Shown: positions 50,088 to 59,228 of the stretch, one piece after another
Layout: every line of letters starts with the position of its first letter
How positions within the stretch are numbered: position 1 is the stretch's first letter
DNA from: Actinomycetes bacterium
Lineage (GTDB): Bacteria; Actinomycetota; Acidimicrobiia; Acidimicrobiales; Acidimicrobiaceae
Reading direction: 5' to 3'
Assembly: GCA_021819205.1 (NCBI GenBank)
Contig: JAKARV010000007.1
Location: forward strand, 1 to 64,000
DNA length: 64,000 nt
Notes under the pieces: generated by a model
What the model saw: the letters and a program-made list of their open reading frames with translations, nothing else
Databases searched by the model: none
Told to the model about the DNA's origin: nothing
Position numbers and translations under genes: made by a program

Positions 50088-52142
50088 TCACCGAGCAGCG
50101 GTCGAAACGAGGAAGGCAATGAGCTGCGCCTCTTCCTCCCATTCCTCAACTCGCTTGGTCGGCCCGAGGTGGCCCCCCTCGTCCTGGACCTTCAGCAGCG
50201 CACGCGCTCGCGGTTCGATCGAGCGGAGCTTGGCCAGCAGTTTGAGCGGTTCCCAGAAGCCGACGCGAGAGTCATTTAGCCCGGTAGTGAGGAACAGATC
50301 CGGATAGGCCACCCCCCGCTTGAGGTTATTGTACGGGGCATAGGAGGCGATCAACTTGGCGACCTCTTCCGACTCTGCCGGGTTCCCCCACTCCTCCCAT
50401 TCGGTGATCGTAAGCGGCAGCGAGGGGTCAAGCATGGTGGTAAGGCAGTCGACGAAGGGAACTTCGAGCACTGCGGCAGAGAAGCGCGTTGGTGACGCGT
50501 TCATCGCCGCGCCCACGGTGAGGCCGCCGGCACTTGCTCCGCGAAGGGCGATCTTCCCGGGGGCGGCCAATCGCATCTCCTCCAGCCGGTCGACACAGGC
50601 GAGCAGATCGGTGATCGAGTTGAGCTTTGACAGCTGCCGGCCCTGGTCGTACCAGCGGCGTCCGAACTCTCCTCCGCCGCGAACATGCGCAACAGCAAAG
50701 GCGAAGCCCCTGTCGAGCAGGGAGAGCCGGCTGATCGAGAAGGCGGGATCGACGGGCTCTTCGTAAGCTCCGTAGGCGTAGACCAGGGTCGGGGCGGGAA
50801 GGGGAAGATCCTTCCGCTTGACGATGCTTATCGGGATCGCGGTTCCGTCGGCCGCGGTTCCGAAGGTCCGCTGGGACTCGTAGTCATCGCTGTCGAAGGG
50901 TTCTCCAACCCGCTGCTGCCAGAGCAGAGTACGCGATCCGGAGGGTATCGAGTACCCATAGACCCTCGCCGGCACGGAGAGCGAGGTCACCTCGTATGTG
51001 ATTTCGGCGGACGCGTACTCCAGGTTCCCGGCGAGGTACTCGCCTTCGGCGGAGTCCGGGTTGCCGAGGGCGATTCTCTCTTCGCCCCGCCGCATCCAAG
51101 AGACCTTGGGGACTCCGGAGATCCGGGTCTGGAGCGCCATTCCGGCGCCGAACAGCTCGAAGGCTTCCAGAATCTCCGCCTCGGAAAGGATCGGAAGGGG
51201 TTTCCAACTCGCTCCGGCGTCAGCCGCGGTAAAAAGCGAGAAGTCGCCTCCACCTGGGTTGGCCATGATCACAAATCCGTCGTCTCCGTGGTCGAGCTGG
51301 TACTGGAGCCCCTCAATCCTTCGGGCGAAGCACCAGGGATCGCCCTCGGGGGCCTCCCCATCGATCAGCCAGCATTCGCTGGTCCGCTTGCTCTCCGCTG
51401 TGAGGGTCAGAAAACGGCGATCCTTGGTCCGGCCGACATCTAGAAAGTAACGCGCGTCGGCTTCGGCAAAGATGCACACGTCCGTCGCCGGATCGGTTCC
51501 GACCCGGTGGCGCATGACCGATGCCGGGCGCATGGTCTCGTCTGGAACCGTGTAAAAAAGGTGCTGCGAGTCGTTGGAGAAGACGAATCCGTAGGTCGTG
51601 GGGAAGATCCGCTCGTGCTCGATGGGACCGCTCGTCCCGATCTCCGCCACCGTAAGGGTGTAGCGCTCGGAGCCATCGCGGTCGATGCCAAAGGCGATGG
51701 TTGTCTCGTTGTCGGCGACCGCCACACCGCTCATGGCGAAGTAGCGAGAGTTGCCTGCCAGCCGGTTCTCGTCGACCACGAGCTGTTCCGGTACGCCGGG
51801 CTGGCGCCGCACCATTACCGGGTAGTCGAGGTGGGGCTCGATACGGGTGACGTAAGAGTAAGAGCCCCGCTTCAAGGGAAAGCTCTCGTCGGGCTCGGGC
51901 ACTCGCCTGCGGATTTCGGCTGCGATCTGGTTCGCCGGCTGCCGGAGGTTTTCGAGCACGATGTTCGAGTACTGGATCTCGTCATCAAGGTACTTCCGAG
52001 TCCGGGGATCCTCCAGATCGCGCAGTTGGTAGAAAGGATCTTCCTGCCTGCCGGCGAGGGTTGTCGTAATGACTGCTTCGAGCTCTGGTGGTTCCGGCGG
52101 CTTGCCGGCGGCGCTGAAAGGATCCTGCGGTATGTTGCTCAC
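50088..52142 (-). CDS. ptrB: Oligopeptidase B (S9A prolyl oligopeptidase family)
   Basis: A 684-residue serine peptidase with an N-terminal beta-propeller and C-terminal alpha/beta hydrolase. Catalytic triad: Ser in ALRGASAGGLTVGAAMN (about 536), Asp in TTGLNDSRVGFWEP (about 626), His in DEGGHLGP (about 656); AHVRGGGEFGRRWYDQGR is the family signature. It cleaves small peptides after basic residues. GTG 52142 gives the normal length; the frame continues upstream across the sufB start without homology. No Shine-Dalgarno is seen, but TACACT lies 8 bp before GTG, so the mRNA may be leaderless. Divergent from sufB. Confidence 0.88.
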   Translation of the reverse strand: MSNIPQDPFSAAGKPPEPPELEAVITTTLAGRQEDPFYQLRDLEDPRTRKYLDDEIQYSNIVLENLRQPANQIAAEIRRRVPEPDESFPLKRGSYSYVTRIEPHLDYPVMVRRQPGVPEQLVVDENRLAGNSRYFAMSGVAVADNETTIAFGIDRDGSERYTLTVAEIGTSGPIEHERIFPTTYGFVFSNDSQHLFYTVPDETMRPASVMRHRVGTDPATDVCIFAEADARYFLDVGRTKDRRFLTLTAESKRTSECWLIDGEAPEGDPWCFARRIEGLQYQLDHGDDGFVIMANPGGGDFSLFTAADAGASWKPLPILSEAEILEAFELFGAGMALQTRISGVPKVSWMRRGEERIALGNPDSAEGEYLAGNLEYASAEITYEVTSLSVPARVYGYSIPSGSRTLLWQQRVGEPFDSDDYESQRTFGTAADGTAIPISIVKRKDLPLPAPTLVYAYGAYEEPVDPAFSISRLSLLDRGFAFAVAHVRGGGEFGRRWYDQGRQLSKLNSITDLLACVDRLEEMRLAAPGKIALRGASAGGLTVGAAMNASPTRFSAAVLEVPFVDCLTTMLDPSLPLTITEWEEWGNPAESEEVAKLIASYAPYNNLKRGVAYPDLFLTTGLNDSRVGFWEPLKLLAKLRSIEPRARALLKVQDEGGHLGPTKRVEEWEEEAQLIAFLVSTAAR

Positions 52143-52185
52143 GAGTTCAGAGTGTATGGTGTCCGGACTTTTTGTCGAGTAGTTA

Positions 52186-52197
52186 CTATGGATGTAG
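52186..52197. promoter_or_regulatory. Suf-type inverted repeat upstream of sufB (weak copy)
   Basis: CTATGGATGTAG, one mismatch from the CTAT-N4-ATAG repeat found upstream of sufD and the second sufC, followed by TGGAAATT where the others have GGYAAAAT. It lies 51 bp before the sufB ATG, in the divergent ptrB-sufB region. Confidence 0.45.
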
Positions 52198-52248
52198 TGG
52201 AAATTGTCCGGGCACGGGGCAGCAAGGCAAGTTAGGTGGGATTTCGGC

Positions 52249-53649
52249 ATGGCTTCTGTTGAACTCGATCTTGGCAAGTACAAGCTTGGCTGGGCGGATG
52301 CCCAAGAGTATGTATTCAAGCCCAAGAAGGGGCTCTCGCGCGAGATTGTCGAAGAGATGTCGGCGATCAAGGGAGAGCCGGAGTGGATGCGGGCGTTCAG
52401 GCTCAAGTCCTTGGATTTATTCTGGAAGAAGCCCATGGCGCCGTGGTTTGCGGTGAACATGCCGCAGCTCAACTTTGACGATATCTACTACTACATCAAG
52501 CCAACCGACCGTCAGGTGGACTCTTGGGAGGATCTCCCAGAGCAGATGAAGAAGACCTGGGACAAGTTGGGGATTCCCGAGGCGGAGCGCAAGTACCTTG
52601 CCGGCGTCACCGCCCAGTACGAGTCGGAGGTTGTCTACCACCGCAACCGCGAAGAGCTTTCGAAGCTTGGAGTGCTTTTTACCGACATGGACTCAGCCCT
52701 CCGGGAGTATCCGGATCTGGTTCGCAAGTACTTCGGCAGCGTTATTCCCCCGAACGACAACAAGTTTTCCGCGCTCAACTCGGCAGTCTGGTCGGGAGGA
52801 TCCTTCATTTACGTTCCCCCAGGGGTGAAGCTGGACATGCCTCTTCAGGCGTACTTCAGGATCAACGCGGAGAACATGGGCCAGTTTGAACGGACGTTGA
52901 TCATCGCCGACGAGGGCTCTCAGGTCCACTACATCGAGGGGTGCTCGGCCCCGGTCTACTCGACCGACTCGCTTCACTCCGCGGTGGTGGAGCTGATCGC
53001 CAAGCCGGGAGCCCGGATCACCTACACCACTATTCAGAACTGGTCTTCGAACGTCTATAACCTGGTGACCAAGCGAGCCCGGGCAGAGGCCGAGGCTAGG
53101 GTCGAGTGGATCGACGGCAATATCGGATCGCAGCTGACCATGAAGTACCCGTCGGTCTACCTCATGGGCCCGAAGGCTTCGGGTGAGGTGCTTTCGGTTG
53201 CTTACGCCGGCGCCGGCCAACACCAGGATGCCGGTGCGAAGATGATTCACGCCGCTCCGGAGACCTCATCGACCATCGTATCGAAGTCGATCTCCAAAGA
53301 CGGCGGAATCTCAACCTACCGCGGCTTGGTCCGCATCGATGAGGGCGCCAAGAACTCCAAGAGCTTTGTTCGTTGCGACGCGCTGCTCCTCGACGACCGA
53401 TCGATTTCGGAGACCAAGCCCTACATGGAGGTATCCGAGCGCAACTCATGGGTTGGCCATGAGGCAACGGTCTCAAAAGTCGGTGACGACCAGCTATTTT
53501 ACCTGATGAGCCGGGGGCTGTCGGAGGCCCAGGCAATGAGCCTGATCGTCAACGGATTCATTGAACCGGTTACCCGGACGTTGCCGATGGAGTACGCGGT
53601 CGAGTGGTCTCGGTTGATCGAGCTGCAGATGGACGGCTCGGTCGGCTAG
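52249..53649 (+). CDS. sufB: Fe-S cluster assembly scaffold SufB
   Basis: A 466-residue SufB, the scaffold that builds clusters with SufC and SufD. Typical segments: [106 protein letters not shown], and [27 protein letters not shown] with the conserved Cys. ATG 52249 has AGGTGGG upstream. It is separated from sufD and the rest of the suf genes by 5.6 kb of minus-strand genes, so it needs its own promoter. Confidence 0.95.
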   Translation: MASVELDLGKYKLGWADAQEYVFKPKKGLSREIVEEMSAIKGEPEWMRAFRLKSLDLFWKKPMAPWFAVNMPQLNFDDIYYYIKPTDRQVDSWEDLPEQMKKTWDKLGIPEAERKYLAGVTAQYESEVVYHRNREELSKLGVLFTDMDSALREYPDLVRKYFGSVIPPNDNKFSALNSAVWSGGSFIYVPPGVKLDMPLQAYFRINAENMGQFERTLIIADEGSQVHYIEGCSAPVYSTDSLHSAVVELIAKPGARITYTTIQNWSSNVYNLVTKRARAEAEARVEWIDGNIGSQLTMKYPSVYLMGPKASGEVLSVAYAGAGQHQDAGAKMIHAAPETSSTIVSKSISKDGGISTYRGLVRIDEGAKNSKSFVRCDALLLDDRSISETKPYMEVSERNSWVGHEATVSKVGDDQLFYLMSRGLSEAQAMSLIVNGFIEPVTRTLPMEYAVEWSRLIELQMDGSVG

Positions 53650-53659
53650 CGGTGCCAGG

Positions 53660-54394
53660 CTACCTGGGTAGCGCCCTGAACGCCTCGACGGCCTCTTCGC
53701 TGCCGGTGGCGTCGATTTTACCGGCCGGCCGGTTCCAGCACATCAAGTAGAGGTCTACCACGGAGCCGGCGATCTCCGCGTCTGCTCCTTCGCCTCCTTT
53801 TACGGCGCTAAATGTCGTTGCGGAGAAGGCGAGTGTCCACTCCACGGGACGGTCGGTGGCACGAAGGTGGATGGTTTGGGCTTTCCCGTCGCCTTGGCTC
53901 GAGGTCCGGCTCGGGAGAAAGCTGGTAAAGAGTTCGTCCAGGCCATCTTCGGCCAGCTGTGGCGTGATTCCAAGCTCGCTCGGAGCGGGGTGGCCAGGGA
54001 CGGCGAGCGAGTAGTCGATCAGGTGGATGGCGACCTCGTGGGTAAGCCGGCGGATGATCCACTCTACCGTTTGGTTTTTTCCGGTCCAGTTCCACGCCGG
54101 ATCGCTTGGCTGCCTGGAAGCAAGCAGGTCGTAGACCTTCTCAAAGTTGAGCTGGAGCCAGCTGGACGGCAAGGTTCCGTTTGGCGCGGCGGCGACAAGA
54201 TCGCCTCGGTGGGGATTGGCGTTCTCGCGTACCCGGTACGCCATCAGCTGATACACCATCGCGAGGTGGTTGGATAGATCGGACGCGTGCCATCCGGGGC
54301 ACGTTGGGATCGCCGCCGAGGGATCCGAGATCGAAGCCATTTTGATCGCGGTTCGGGCAAGGTCCCGAAGTTGTGTTAACGGCCCGCTCGCCAT
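53660..54394 (-). CDS. DinB-like maleylpyruvate isomerase-family protein (TIGR03083 type)
   Basis: A 244-residue protein with the mycothiol-dependent maleylpyruvate isomerase N-terminal fold: IPTCPGWHASDLSNHLAMVYQ with a metal-ligand His, and IIRRLTHEVAIHLIDYSLA with further His ligands; the C-terminal part (SCP2-like) ends with a typical VVDLYLMCWNRP. Such proteins are mycothiol-linked transferases or isomerases of unknown substrate. Its start overlaps the sensor-kinase stop by 19 bp, so it is the last gene of that operon. Confidence 0.75.
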   Translation of the reverse strand: MASGPLTQLRDLARTAIKMASISDPSAAIPTCPGWHASDLSNHLAMVYQLMAYRVRENANPHRGDLVAAAPNGTLPSSWLQLNFEKVYDLLASRQPSDPAWNWTGKNQTVEWIIRRLTHEVAIHLIDYSLAVPGHPAPSELGITPQLAEDGLDELFTSFLPSRTSSQGDGKAQTIHLRATDRPVEWTLAFSATTFSAVKGGEGADAEIAGSVVDLYLMCWNRPAGKIDATGSEEAVEAFRALPR

Positions 54395-56007
54395 CTGGAT
54401 CCTCCTTGTGATCGCTTTGCGGGGAGTTTAGACGGCGTCTCCTCGTCCGGTGCGGCTTGTGATGGATCCTCTTCTTCGAGGACGAGGCGGGGGAGATCGA
54501 TTCCGAATGTCGCGCCTTGGTTCTCGCCCGGGGAGAAGGCCCAGGCAACGCCGCCGTGGGATCTGGCGATCGCGGCCACCAGCGCGAGGCCCAGCCCCGC
54601 GCCTCCTTTGGCTCGCGAGCGCGACTCATCAGACCGGTAGAAGCGCTCAAAAACCCGATCTAGCTGGTTCTGGTTCAAGCCTGGTCCGGAGTCGGTGACC
54701 ATGAGCCGGGTAATCTCGGAGTAATCGAGCATGCCTATCGTCTCGTCAACCCCTCCGAAGGCGTCTCCTGAGCCACCCCTGGCGTTGCGTGACCCCACCG
54801 GGGGCGGGGTTCCTTTGGGAAGGCACTCCAGCGTGATCCCTACCTTCGAGCCCGCCGGAGTGTGGGTTCTCACATTCGCCAACAGGTTGGCGAGAACCTG
54901 GGTTAGGCGGTGCTGGTCCCCGAGAACGAGCACCCCATCGGCGATCGAAGCCTCGAAGCGCCGCTCCGGCTCGACCGCTTGGGCATCCATGATCCCCTGG
55001 GAGACGAGGCCGGAGAGGTCGACCGGCGACAGGGTGAGCGGGCGATTCTGATCCATGCGCGCGAGAAGAAGAAGATCCTCGATCAGAGCGGCCATCCGGG
55101 TCGATTCTGATGAGATCCTCCCCATGGCCACCGAGACGCCGTCCTCGTCCGTGAGGGCACCTCGCAGATAGAGGTCGGCGTATCCTTTGATGCTGGTAAG
55201 CGGGGTGCGAAGCTCGTGGCTGACGTCGGCTATGAACTGCCGTAGCCGTTCTTGCGAAGTCTGCGAGTCGAGCAGGGCCAGCTGGAGCCGTTCCAACATA
55301 GTGTTCAACGACTCTGCCAGCGTCCTCACCTCTGCGGGGCCGTACGAGTCCACCTTGGCCTTGGCGTCGCCTACCGTCACCTCTTTGGCTTGAGTGCGCA
55401 TGCGTTCGAGCGGGGAGAGGCCGAGCCGGATCGAGGCAGTGGCGAGGACGCCTAGGCCGAGAATGACCCCGGCAGATACCAGGAGCTCGGCAAGTTCCAG
55501 CCGTCCGATGGTGTCGGAGACCGAGATCAGCGGGATTGCAAGCACCATAGTTCCGCCGTAGGCGGAGTAGGGCTCGGCGATGACCCGGTATGCGATGTCG
55601 CCTTGGCGGAGCGTCATCGCGCGGTTGATAGGTATCGACACTTTTTGCTGCCCGATCGGTCCGGAGGTCACGTTTGGCGGGAGGAGGGCGGGAGTCTGTG
55701 CACTGGAGAACTCCCCGGTAATCGAGGAGCCGTTGGCAAAGACGAACTCCCCGAAAGTTCCCGAAGGGAGAGCGAGAAGAGGCGCAGAGCCGAAATTGCC
55801 GACGTCGCCACCGCGGAGGATGACTAGCCGGGCCGCTGGTGCCACGTTGGACTCCAGCTGGGTGTCGATCCGGGAGATGAGGAAGGAGCGGAGCGCGGTT
55901 ACCGTGGCTACGTCGATCGCCGCGATGCCGACGAACAGGGATGCTAGCGTGATCAGCAGCAAGCGGTATCTAAGGGAGAGGCCGCTTAACCGCTGCGGCT
56001 TTCTCAT
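54376..56007 (-). CDS. Two-component sensor histidine kinase
   Basis: A 543-residue membrane kinase. TM1 YRLLLITLASLFVGIAAIDVATV, an about 140-residue extracytoplasmic sensor, TM2 AELLVSAGVILGLGVLATASI, HAMP, the H-box DVSHELRTPLTSIKGYADLYLRG, N-box VLANLLANVRTHTP, G-boxes VTDSGPGLNQNQ and GAGLGLALVAAIARSHGG. A Gly/Ser-rich insertion (around VGSRNARGGSGDAFGGVDET) separates the N- and G-boxes, and an acidic tail follows. ATG overlaps the response-regulator stop by 4 bp. With HtrA next door the set resembles mycobacterial MprAB-PepD. Confidence 0.9.
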   Translation of the reverse strand: MRKPQRLSGLSLRYRLLLITLASLFVGIAAIDVATVTALRSFLISRIDTQLESNVAPAARLVILRGGDVGNFGSAPLLALPSGTFGEFVFANGSSITGEFSSAQTPALLPPNVTSGPIGQQKVSIPINRAMTLRQGDIAYRVIAEPYSAYGGTMVLAIPLISVSDTIGRLELAELLVSAGVILGLGVLATASIRLGLSPLERMRTQAKEVTVGDAKAKVDSYGPAEVRTLAESLNTMLERLQLALLDSQTSQERLRQFIADVSHELRTPLTSIKGYADLYLRGALTDEDGVSVAMGRISSESTRMAALIEDLLLLARMDQNRPLTLSPVDLSGLVSQGIMDAQAVEPERRFEASIADGVLVLGDQHRLTQVLANLLANVRTHTPAGSKVGITLECLPKGTPPPVGSRNARGGSGDAFGGVDETIGMLDYSEITRLMVTDSGPGLNQNQLDRVFERFYRSDESRSRAKGGAGLGLALVAAIARSHGGVAWAFSPGENQGATFGIDLPRLVLEEEDPSQAAPDEETPSKLPAKRSQGGSRWRAGR

Positions 56008-56729
56008 CTGGAGCCAGTTTCCGCCGGTCTTAAGCTATAGCCGACGCCCCGAATCGTCCTAATCAAAGAGGCGCCGTGGGCATCGAGCTTCTTGCGCAGA
56101 TAGGAGATGTACGTCTCGACTATGTTGGCGTCGCCGTCAAAGTTGTAGTCCCAGACGTGCTCGAGGATCTGGGACTTGGAGACAACCTTGCCGGCGTTGA
56201 GCATTAGGAAGCGGAGCAGCTTGAATTCGGTCGCGGTGAGGTCTATCTGGTTGCCCGCACGGATCACCTCGTGGGTCTCGTCGTCGAGAATCAGATCGGC
56301 AAAGGTTAACCGGGTGGGAGCGTCAGAGGAGCCGTGCGAGCGCCGGAGGACCGCTTCGATCCGGGCGGTCAGCTCGGCAAGGGAGAACGGCTTGGTCAGG
56401 TAGTCGTCCGATCCCAGTCGCAGTCCTGCCACTCGGTCCTCAAGGGCATCCTTGGCCGTGAGGAAGAGGATGGGGGTGTCGTTCCGCTCCTCCCGCAGCC
56501 GCTTCAGAACTTGGAAGCCGTCAAGATCGGGCATCATAACGTCGAGCACGATCAAATCGGGCCGGAACGATTTGGCGCTCTCCAAGGCCTCTCGTCCGGA
56601 TGAGGCGATCGAGACTTGGTAGCCCTCGAAGCTCAAAGCCATCGAGAGGAGCTCGGTTATCGGGAGTTCGTCGTCGACGACCAGGACCCGCTCGTTCCGA
56701 GTTCGCTTTTGGGAGGAGGAAATGGGCAT
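56004..56729 (-). CDS. OmpR/PhoB-family response regulator
   Basis: A 241-residue regulator. Receiver domain with Asp19-Asp20, phospho-acceptor Asp63 (LIVLDVMMPDLDG) and Lys in LTKPFS; winged-helix effector with DLTATEFKLLRFLMLNAGKVVSKSQILEHVWDYNFDGDANIVETYISYLRKKL and RTIRGVGYSLR. It is co-transcribed with the sensor kinase (ATGA overlap) and lies 103 bp downstream of htrA on the same strand. Confidence 0.93.
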   Translation of the reverse strand: MPISSSQKRTRNERVLVVDDELPITELLSMALSFEGYQVSIASSGREALESAKSFRPDLIVLDVMMPDLDGFQVLKRLREERNDTPILFLTAKDALEDRVAGLRLGSDDYLTKPFSLAELTARIEAVLRRSHGSSDAPTRLTFADLILDDETHEVIRAGNQIDLTATEFKLLRFLMLNAGKVVSKSQILEHVWDYNFDGDANIVETYISYLRKKLDAHGASLIRTIRGVGYSLRPAETGSR

Positions 56730-56832
56730 CTATTGATCCAGTCCGTACTTGGTGGCCAGGGTATAGTCCTTTTGCCAGCTTACCGCTATCAGAGTGGCGC
56801 GTTGGCAAGTTAGGCCTTTTGCTCAGATCTCT

Positions 56833-58224
56833 TTAAGTGGCTGGCGCTGTCCCCAGCGTGACCGTGATCGTCGAAGTTCCGTTGGAGCTTTGGACCCCAA
56901 GCGTTACCGAGGTGCCCGGGGAGGAACTTTTGACGTCCTTTACGAGCGCGCTGGCGTCGGCAACTGCGGAGTTGTTGAACCTGTAGATTACATCTCCCGG
57001 ATTCAAGCCGGCCTGCGAAGCCGGCGATCCCGGATAGACGTAGTCGATGAGCGCGCCAGTCTCCGAAGACGGGTATCCGAGCTGACTGGCGGTCTGGGCG
57101 TTCAGCGTCTGGATGCCGACGCCGAGGAAAGCGCCGCTAGAGGCGGAGGTACCCGTGGAGCCGGGGCTGGTGTAAAAGTTCGGGTTCTTCTCAAGGTTCT
57201 TGATCACCGGCAGCACCGAGTCGATGGCCTCGGCAAATCCCAGACCCTGGGTACTTTCGCTTCCGGTCGAGGCGATTATCGCGGTATTCATTCCCACCAC
57301 CTGACCTGCGGCGTCGACCAGGGGCCCGCCGGAGTTTCCCGGATTGATCGGGGCATCCGTCTGAATCATGTCGGAGAGGTTCTCGGTCGATGTCGAAATG
57401 CCTCGATGGAGGGCGGAGACGATTCCGTCGGTCACCGTTGGCTGTCCCTGCAGGGCAAGGGCGTTCCCGATCGCTACCACTGGGTCACCCACCTGTAGCT
57501 GCTTGGACGAGCCGAAGGAGACCGTTGGGAGGTTGGACAGCCCTTCAATCTGGAGCAATGCGACATCGTGCGCCGGGTCGGTACCGATGACCTTGACGGG
57601 GTGCGGGTTTGACTGGTTGTAGAGCGTTGCCTGGATCGAAGTGGCGTTGGCGATTACATGGTTGTTGGTCAGGACGAGTCCGTTGGAGGAGATGATCATC
57701 CCGGTGCCCGCCGACTGGAACTGCGACTGCCCGAAGAACCCATTGGAGGTGGTACCTTGAGCGGTGATGTCCACCACCGCTGGCTCCACTTTCGCCAGGA
57801 TGGACGGGGTGTCGAGGCCGCCGCTCAGGGTTCCTCCTTGGAGCGTCGTGGGCGACGCTTTGACCTGCTTGATGACTACGGGAGTGGTGTTTGATCCGGC
57901 CACCTTCATTACCCCGAAGCTGGTTGCGAGGGCGACTACTGCCGAGACCGCGGCGGCGACGACTACGGTCGTCGGGGAGAAGCGGGAACTCTTCTTCCTC
58001 CCCTCGCCACCGGCGGTCGCCGTTGCCGGCTCCGAGACTGGGCGAACCCAGGTGATCTCCTCCTCGCCAACGGGACCAAAGCCGCCTCCCGCCGACCCCC
58101 CTCCGCCGTTATCGCTTCCGTAAGGTTCGCTTGCAGCTTCACCACTTGCTGGCCCGCCAGGAAGTGTCGGCTCATCAGCGGGGATCTGGCCGCTCTCATC
58201 GTTGACGTTTGCGTCATCGGTCAC
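56833..58224 (-). CDS. HtrA/DegP-type membrane serine protease with PDZ domain
   Basis: A 463-residue protease. The cytoplasmic N-terminus is acidic and Gly/Pro rich, one helix (TTVVVAAAVSAVVALATSFGVMKVA) anchors it, and the trypsin-like domain follows with catalytic His (LTNNHVIA, about 189), Asp (HDVALLQIEG, about 219) and Ser (PGNSGGPLVD, about 297). One PDZ domain ends the protein (GALIDYVYPGSPASQAGLNPGDVIYRFNN). This is the PepD/DegQ-like topology for extracytoplasmic quality control. GTG start with GAGAGGTG upstream. The neighbouring two-component system is the likely regulator. Confidence 0.92.
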   Translation of the reverse strand: MTDDANVNDESGQIPADEPTLPGGPASGEAASEPYGSDNGGGGSAGGGFGPVGEEEITWVRPVSEPATATAGGEGRKKSSRFSPTTVVVAAAVSAVVALATSFGVMKVAGSNTTPVVIKQVKASPTTLQGGTLSGGLDTPSILAKVEPAVVDITAQGTTSNGFFGQSQFQSAGTGMIISSNGLVLTNNHVIANATSIQATLYNQSNPHPVKVIGTDPAHDVALLQIEGLSNLPTVSFGSSKQLQVGDPVVAIGNALALQGQPTVTDGIVSALHRGISTSTENLSDMIQTDAPINPGNSGGPLVDAAGQVVGMNTAIIASTGSESTQGLGFAEAIDSVLPVIKNLEKNPNFYTSPGSTGTSASSGAFLGVGIQTLNAQTASQLGYPSSETGALIDYVYPGSPASQAGLNPGDVIYRFNNSAVADASALVKDVKSSSPGTSVTLGVQSSNGTSTITVTLGTAPAT

Positions 58225-58290
58225 TTGGCACCTCTCTTTGACTGGTTCTGCAAGTATTTTTCACCCCGAGGCTTTGAGCAACCTTAGGGG

Positions 58291-59067
58291 TTATATGGAA
58301 GTTTCGTGGAGGTGAACCCGGGCTTTCAGAAAGGTTGGGAGGGAGTTTTGGAAGCTCTCGGAGCCGATGAGGGCGGCGTTGATTTCGGCAACTTTTGCCA
58401 TCTTTGCCGGCAGAAGTTCCTTTCGCGAGGCTAGCAGGTGCTCCTTGAGCGCGAGCACCGCCGGCCGGGGGTTCGAAGCGATCTGTGCCGCCAAAGCGAA
58501 AGTGCCTTCTCGCAGGTCTTCGACGGTGTCGAAGACCTGGGTTACCAGGTTGAACGCGTTGGCTTCGCTTGCAGAGAAGGTCGTCCCGGCGAGGGCGATA
58601 TGAGCCAGCGCGGCCCGAGGCAGCACCTCTCCAAGCAGTTCCAAAGCTCCCAGGTCGGCCACCATCCCCAGTTTCACCTCTGGGAGGGAGAAGACCGCGT
58701 CACTGCTGCAGATCCGTATGTCACAGGCGGCAGCGAGGTTGAGCCCTCCGCCGATGCAGTGTCCATGGATCGCGGCGATGGTCGGCTTTTTGCAGAGGGC
58801 GAGCTTGATGAAACCGCTCTGCAGCCTGGTGATGGTTTCGACGGTGGCGCTGCTGGCGAGGTTCGGAGCCATGGATACTAGGTCGAGGCCGGACGAAAAG
58901 CTTCTTCCCGCCGCGTCAAGCACGATAACCCGGACGTGGTCATCGATTTCGAGACGCTCTACTGCTTTGGGGAGTTCGGCAAAGAACTCGGCGTCCATCG
59001 CGTTTAACTTCTCCGGCCTGGCAAGCTGTAGCCGCCCCACGCCCCCTTCGGCACTTGTCTTGATCAT
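58291..59067 (-). CDS. Enoyl-CoA hydratase/isomerase family protein
   Basis: A 258-residue crotonase. [26 protein letters not shown], the oxyanion segments [16 protein letters not shown] and [22 protein letters not shown], and [22 protein letters not shown]. The Glu of the P-x-x-KLG-x region and the Asp of VADLGAL suggest a delta3,delta2 or dienoyl-CoA isomerase-like arrangement. AAGGAG lies just before the ATG. It is 66 bp upstream of htrA on the same strand; whether they are co-transcribed is unclear. Divergent from sufD. Confidence 0.85.
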   Translation of the reverse strand: MIKTSAEGGVGRLQLARPEKLNAMDAEFFAELPKAVERLEIDDHVRVIVLDAAGRSFSSGLDLVSMAPNLASSATVETITRLQSGFIKLALCKKPTIAAIHGHCIGGGLNLAAACDIRICSSDAVFSLPEVKLGMVADLGALELLGEVLPRAALAHIALAGTTFSASEANAFNLVTQVFDTVEDLREGTFALAAQIASNPRPAVLALKEHLLASRKELLPAKMAKVAEINAALIGSESFQNSLPTFLKARVHLHETSI

Positions 59068-59158
59068 TGCGGTCTCCTTGCTCGGTGGTCAACAGCAATT
59101 ATTCTGTCTCGTGCGAGACCGAAATGCTAGGTAGCGAGTTAAGCAGCCGCTATTACTA

Positions 59159-59178
59159 CTATCGTGATAGGGTAAAAT
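59159..59178 (+). promoter_or_regulatory. Suf-type inverted repeat with -10 upstream of sufD
   Basis: CTATCGTGATAG (59159-59170), an inverted repeat CTAT-N4-ATAG, followed by GG-TAAAAT (59173-59178), a good -10. It lies 51 bp upstream of the presumed sufD GTG. The same arrangement recurs upstream of the second sufC. Confidence 0.65.
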
Positions 59179-59228
59179 GTAGATTTGCGCCCAGACAAGG
59201 CGCAGTGGTGGGCGATTAGGAGTTGTGG

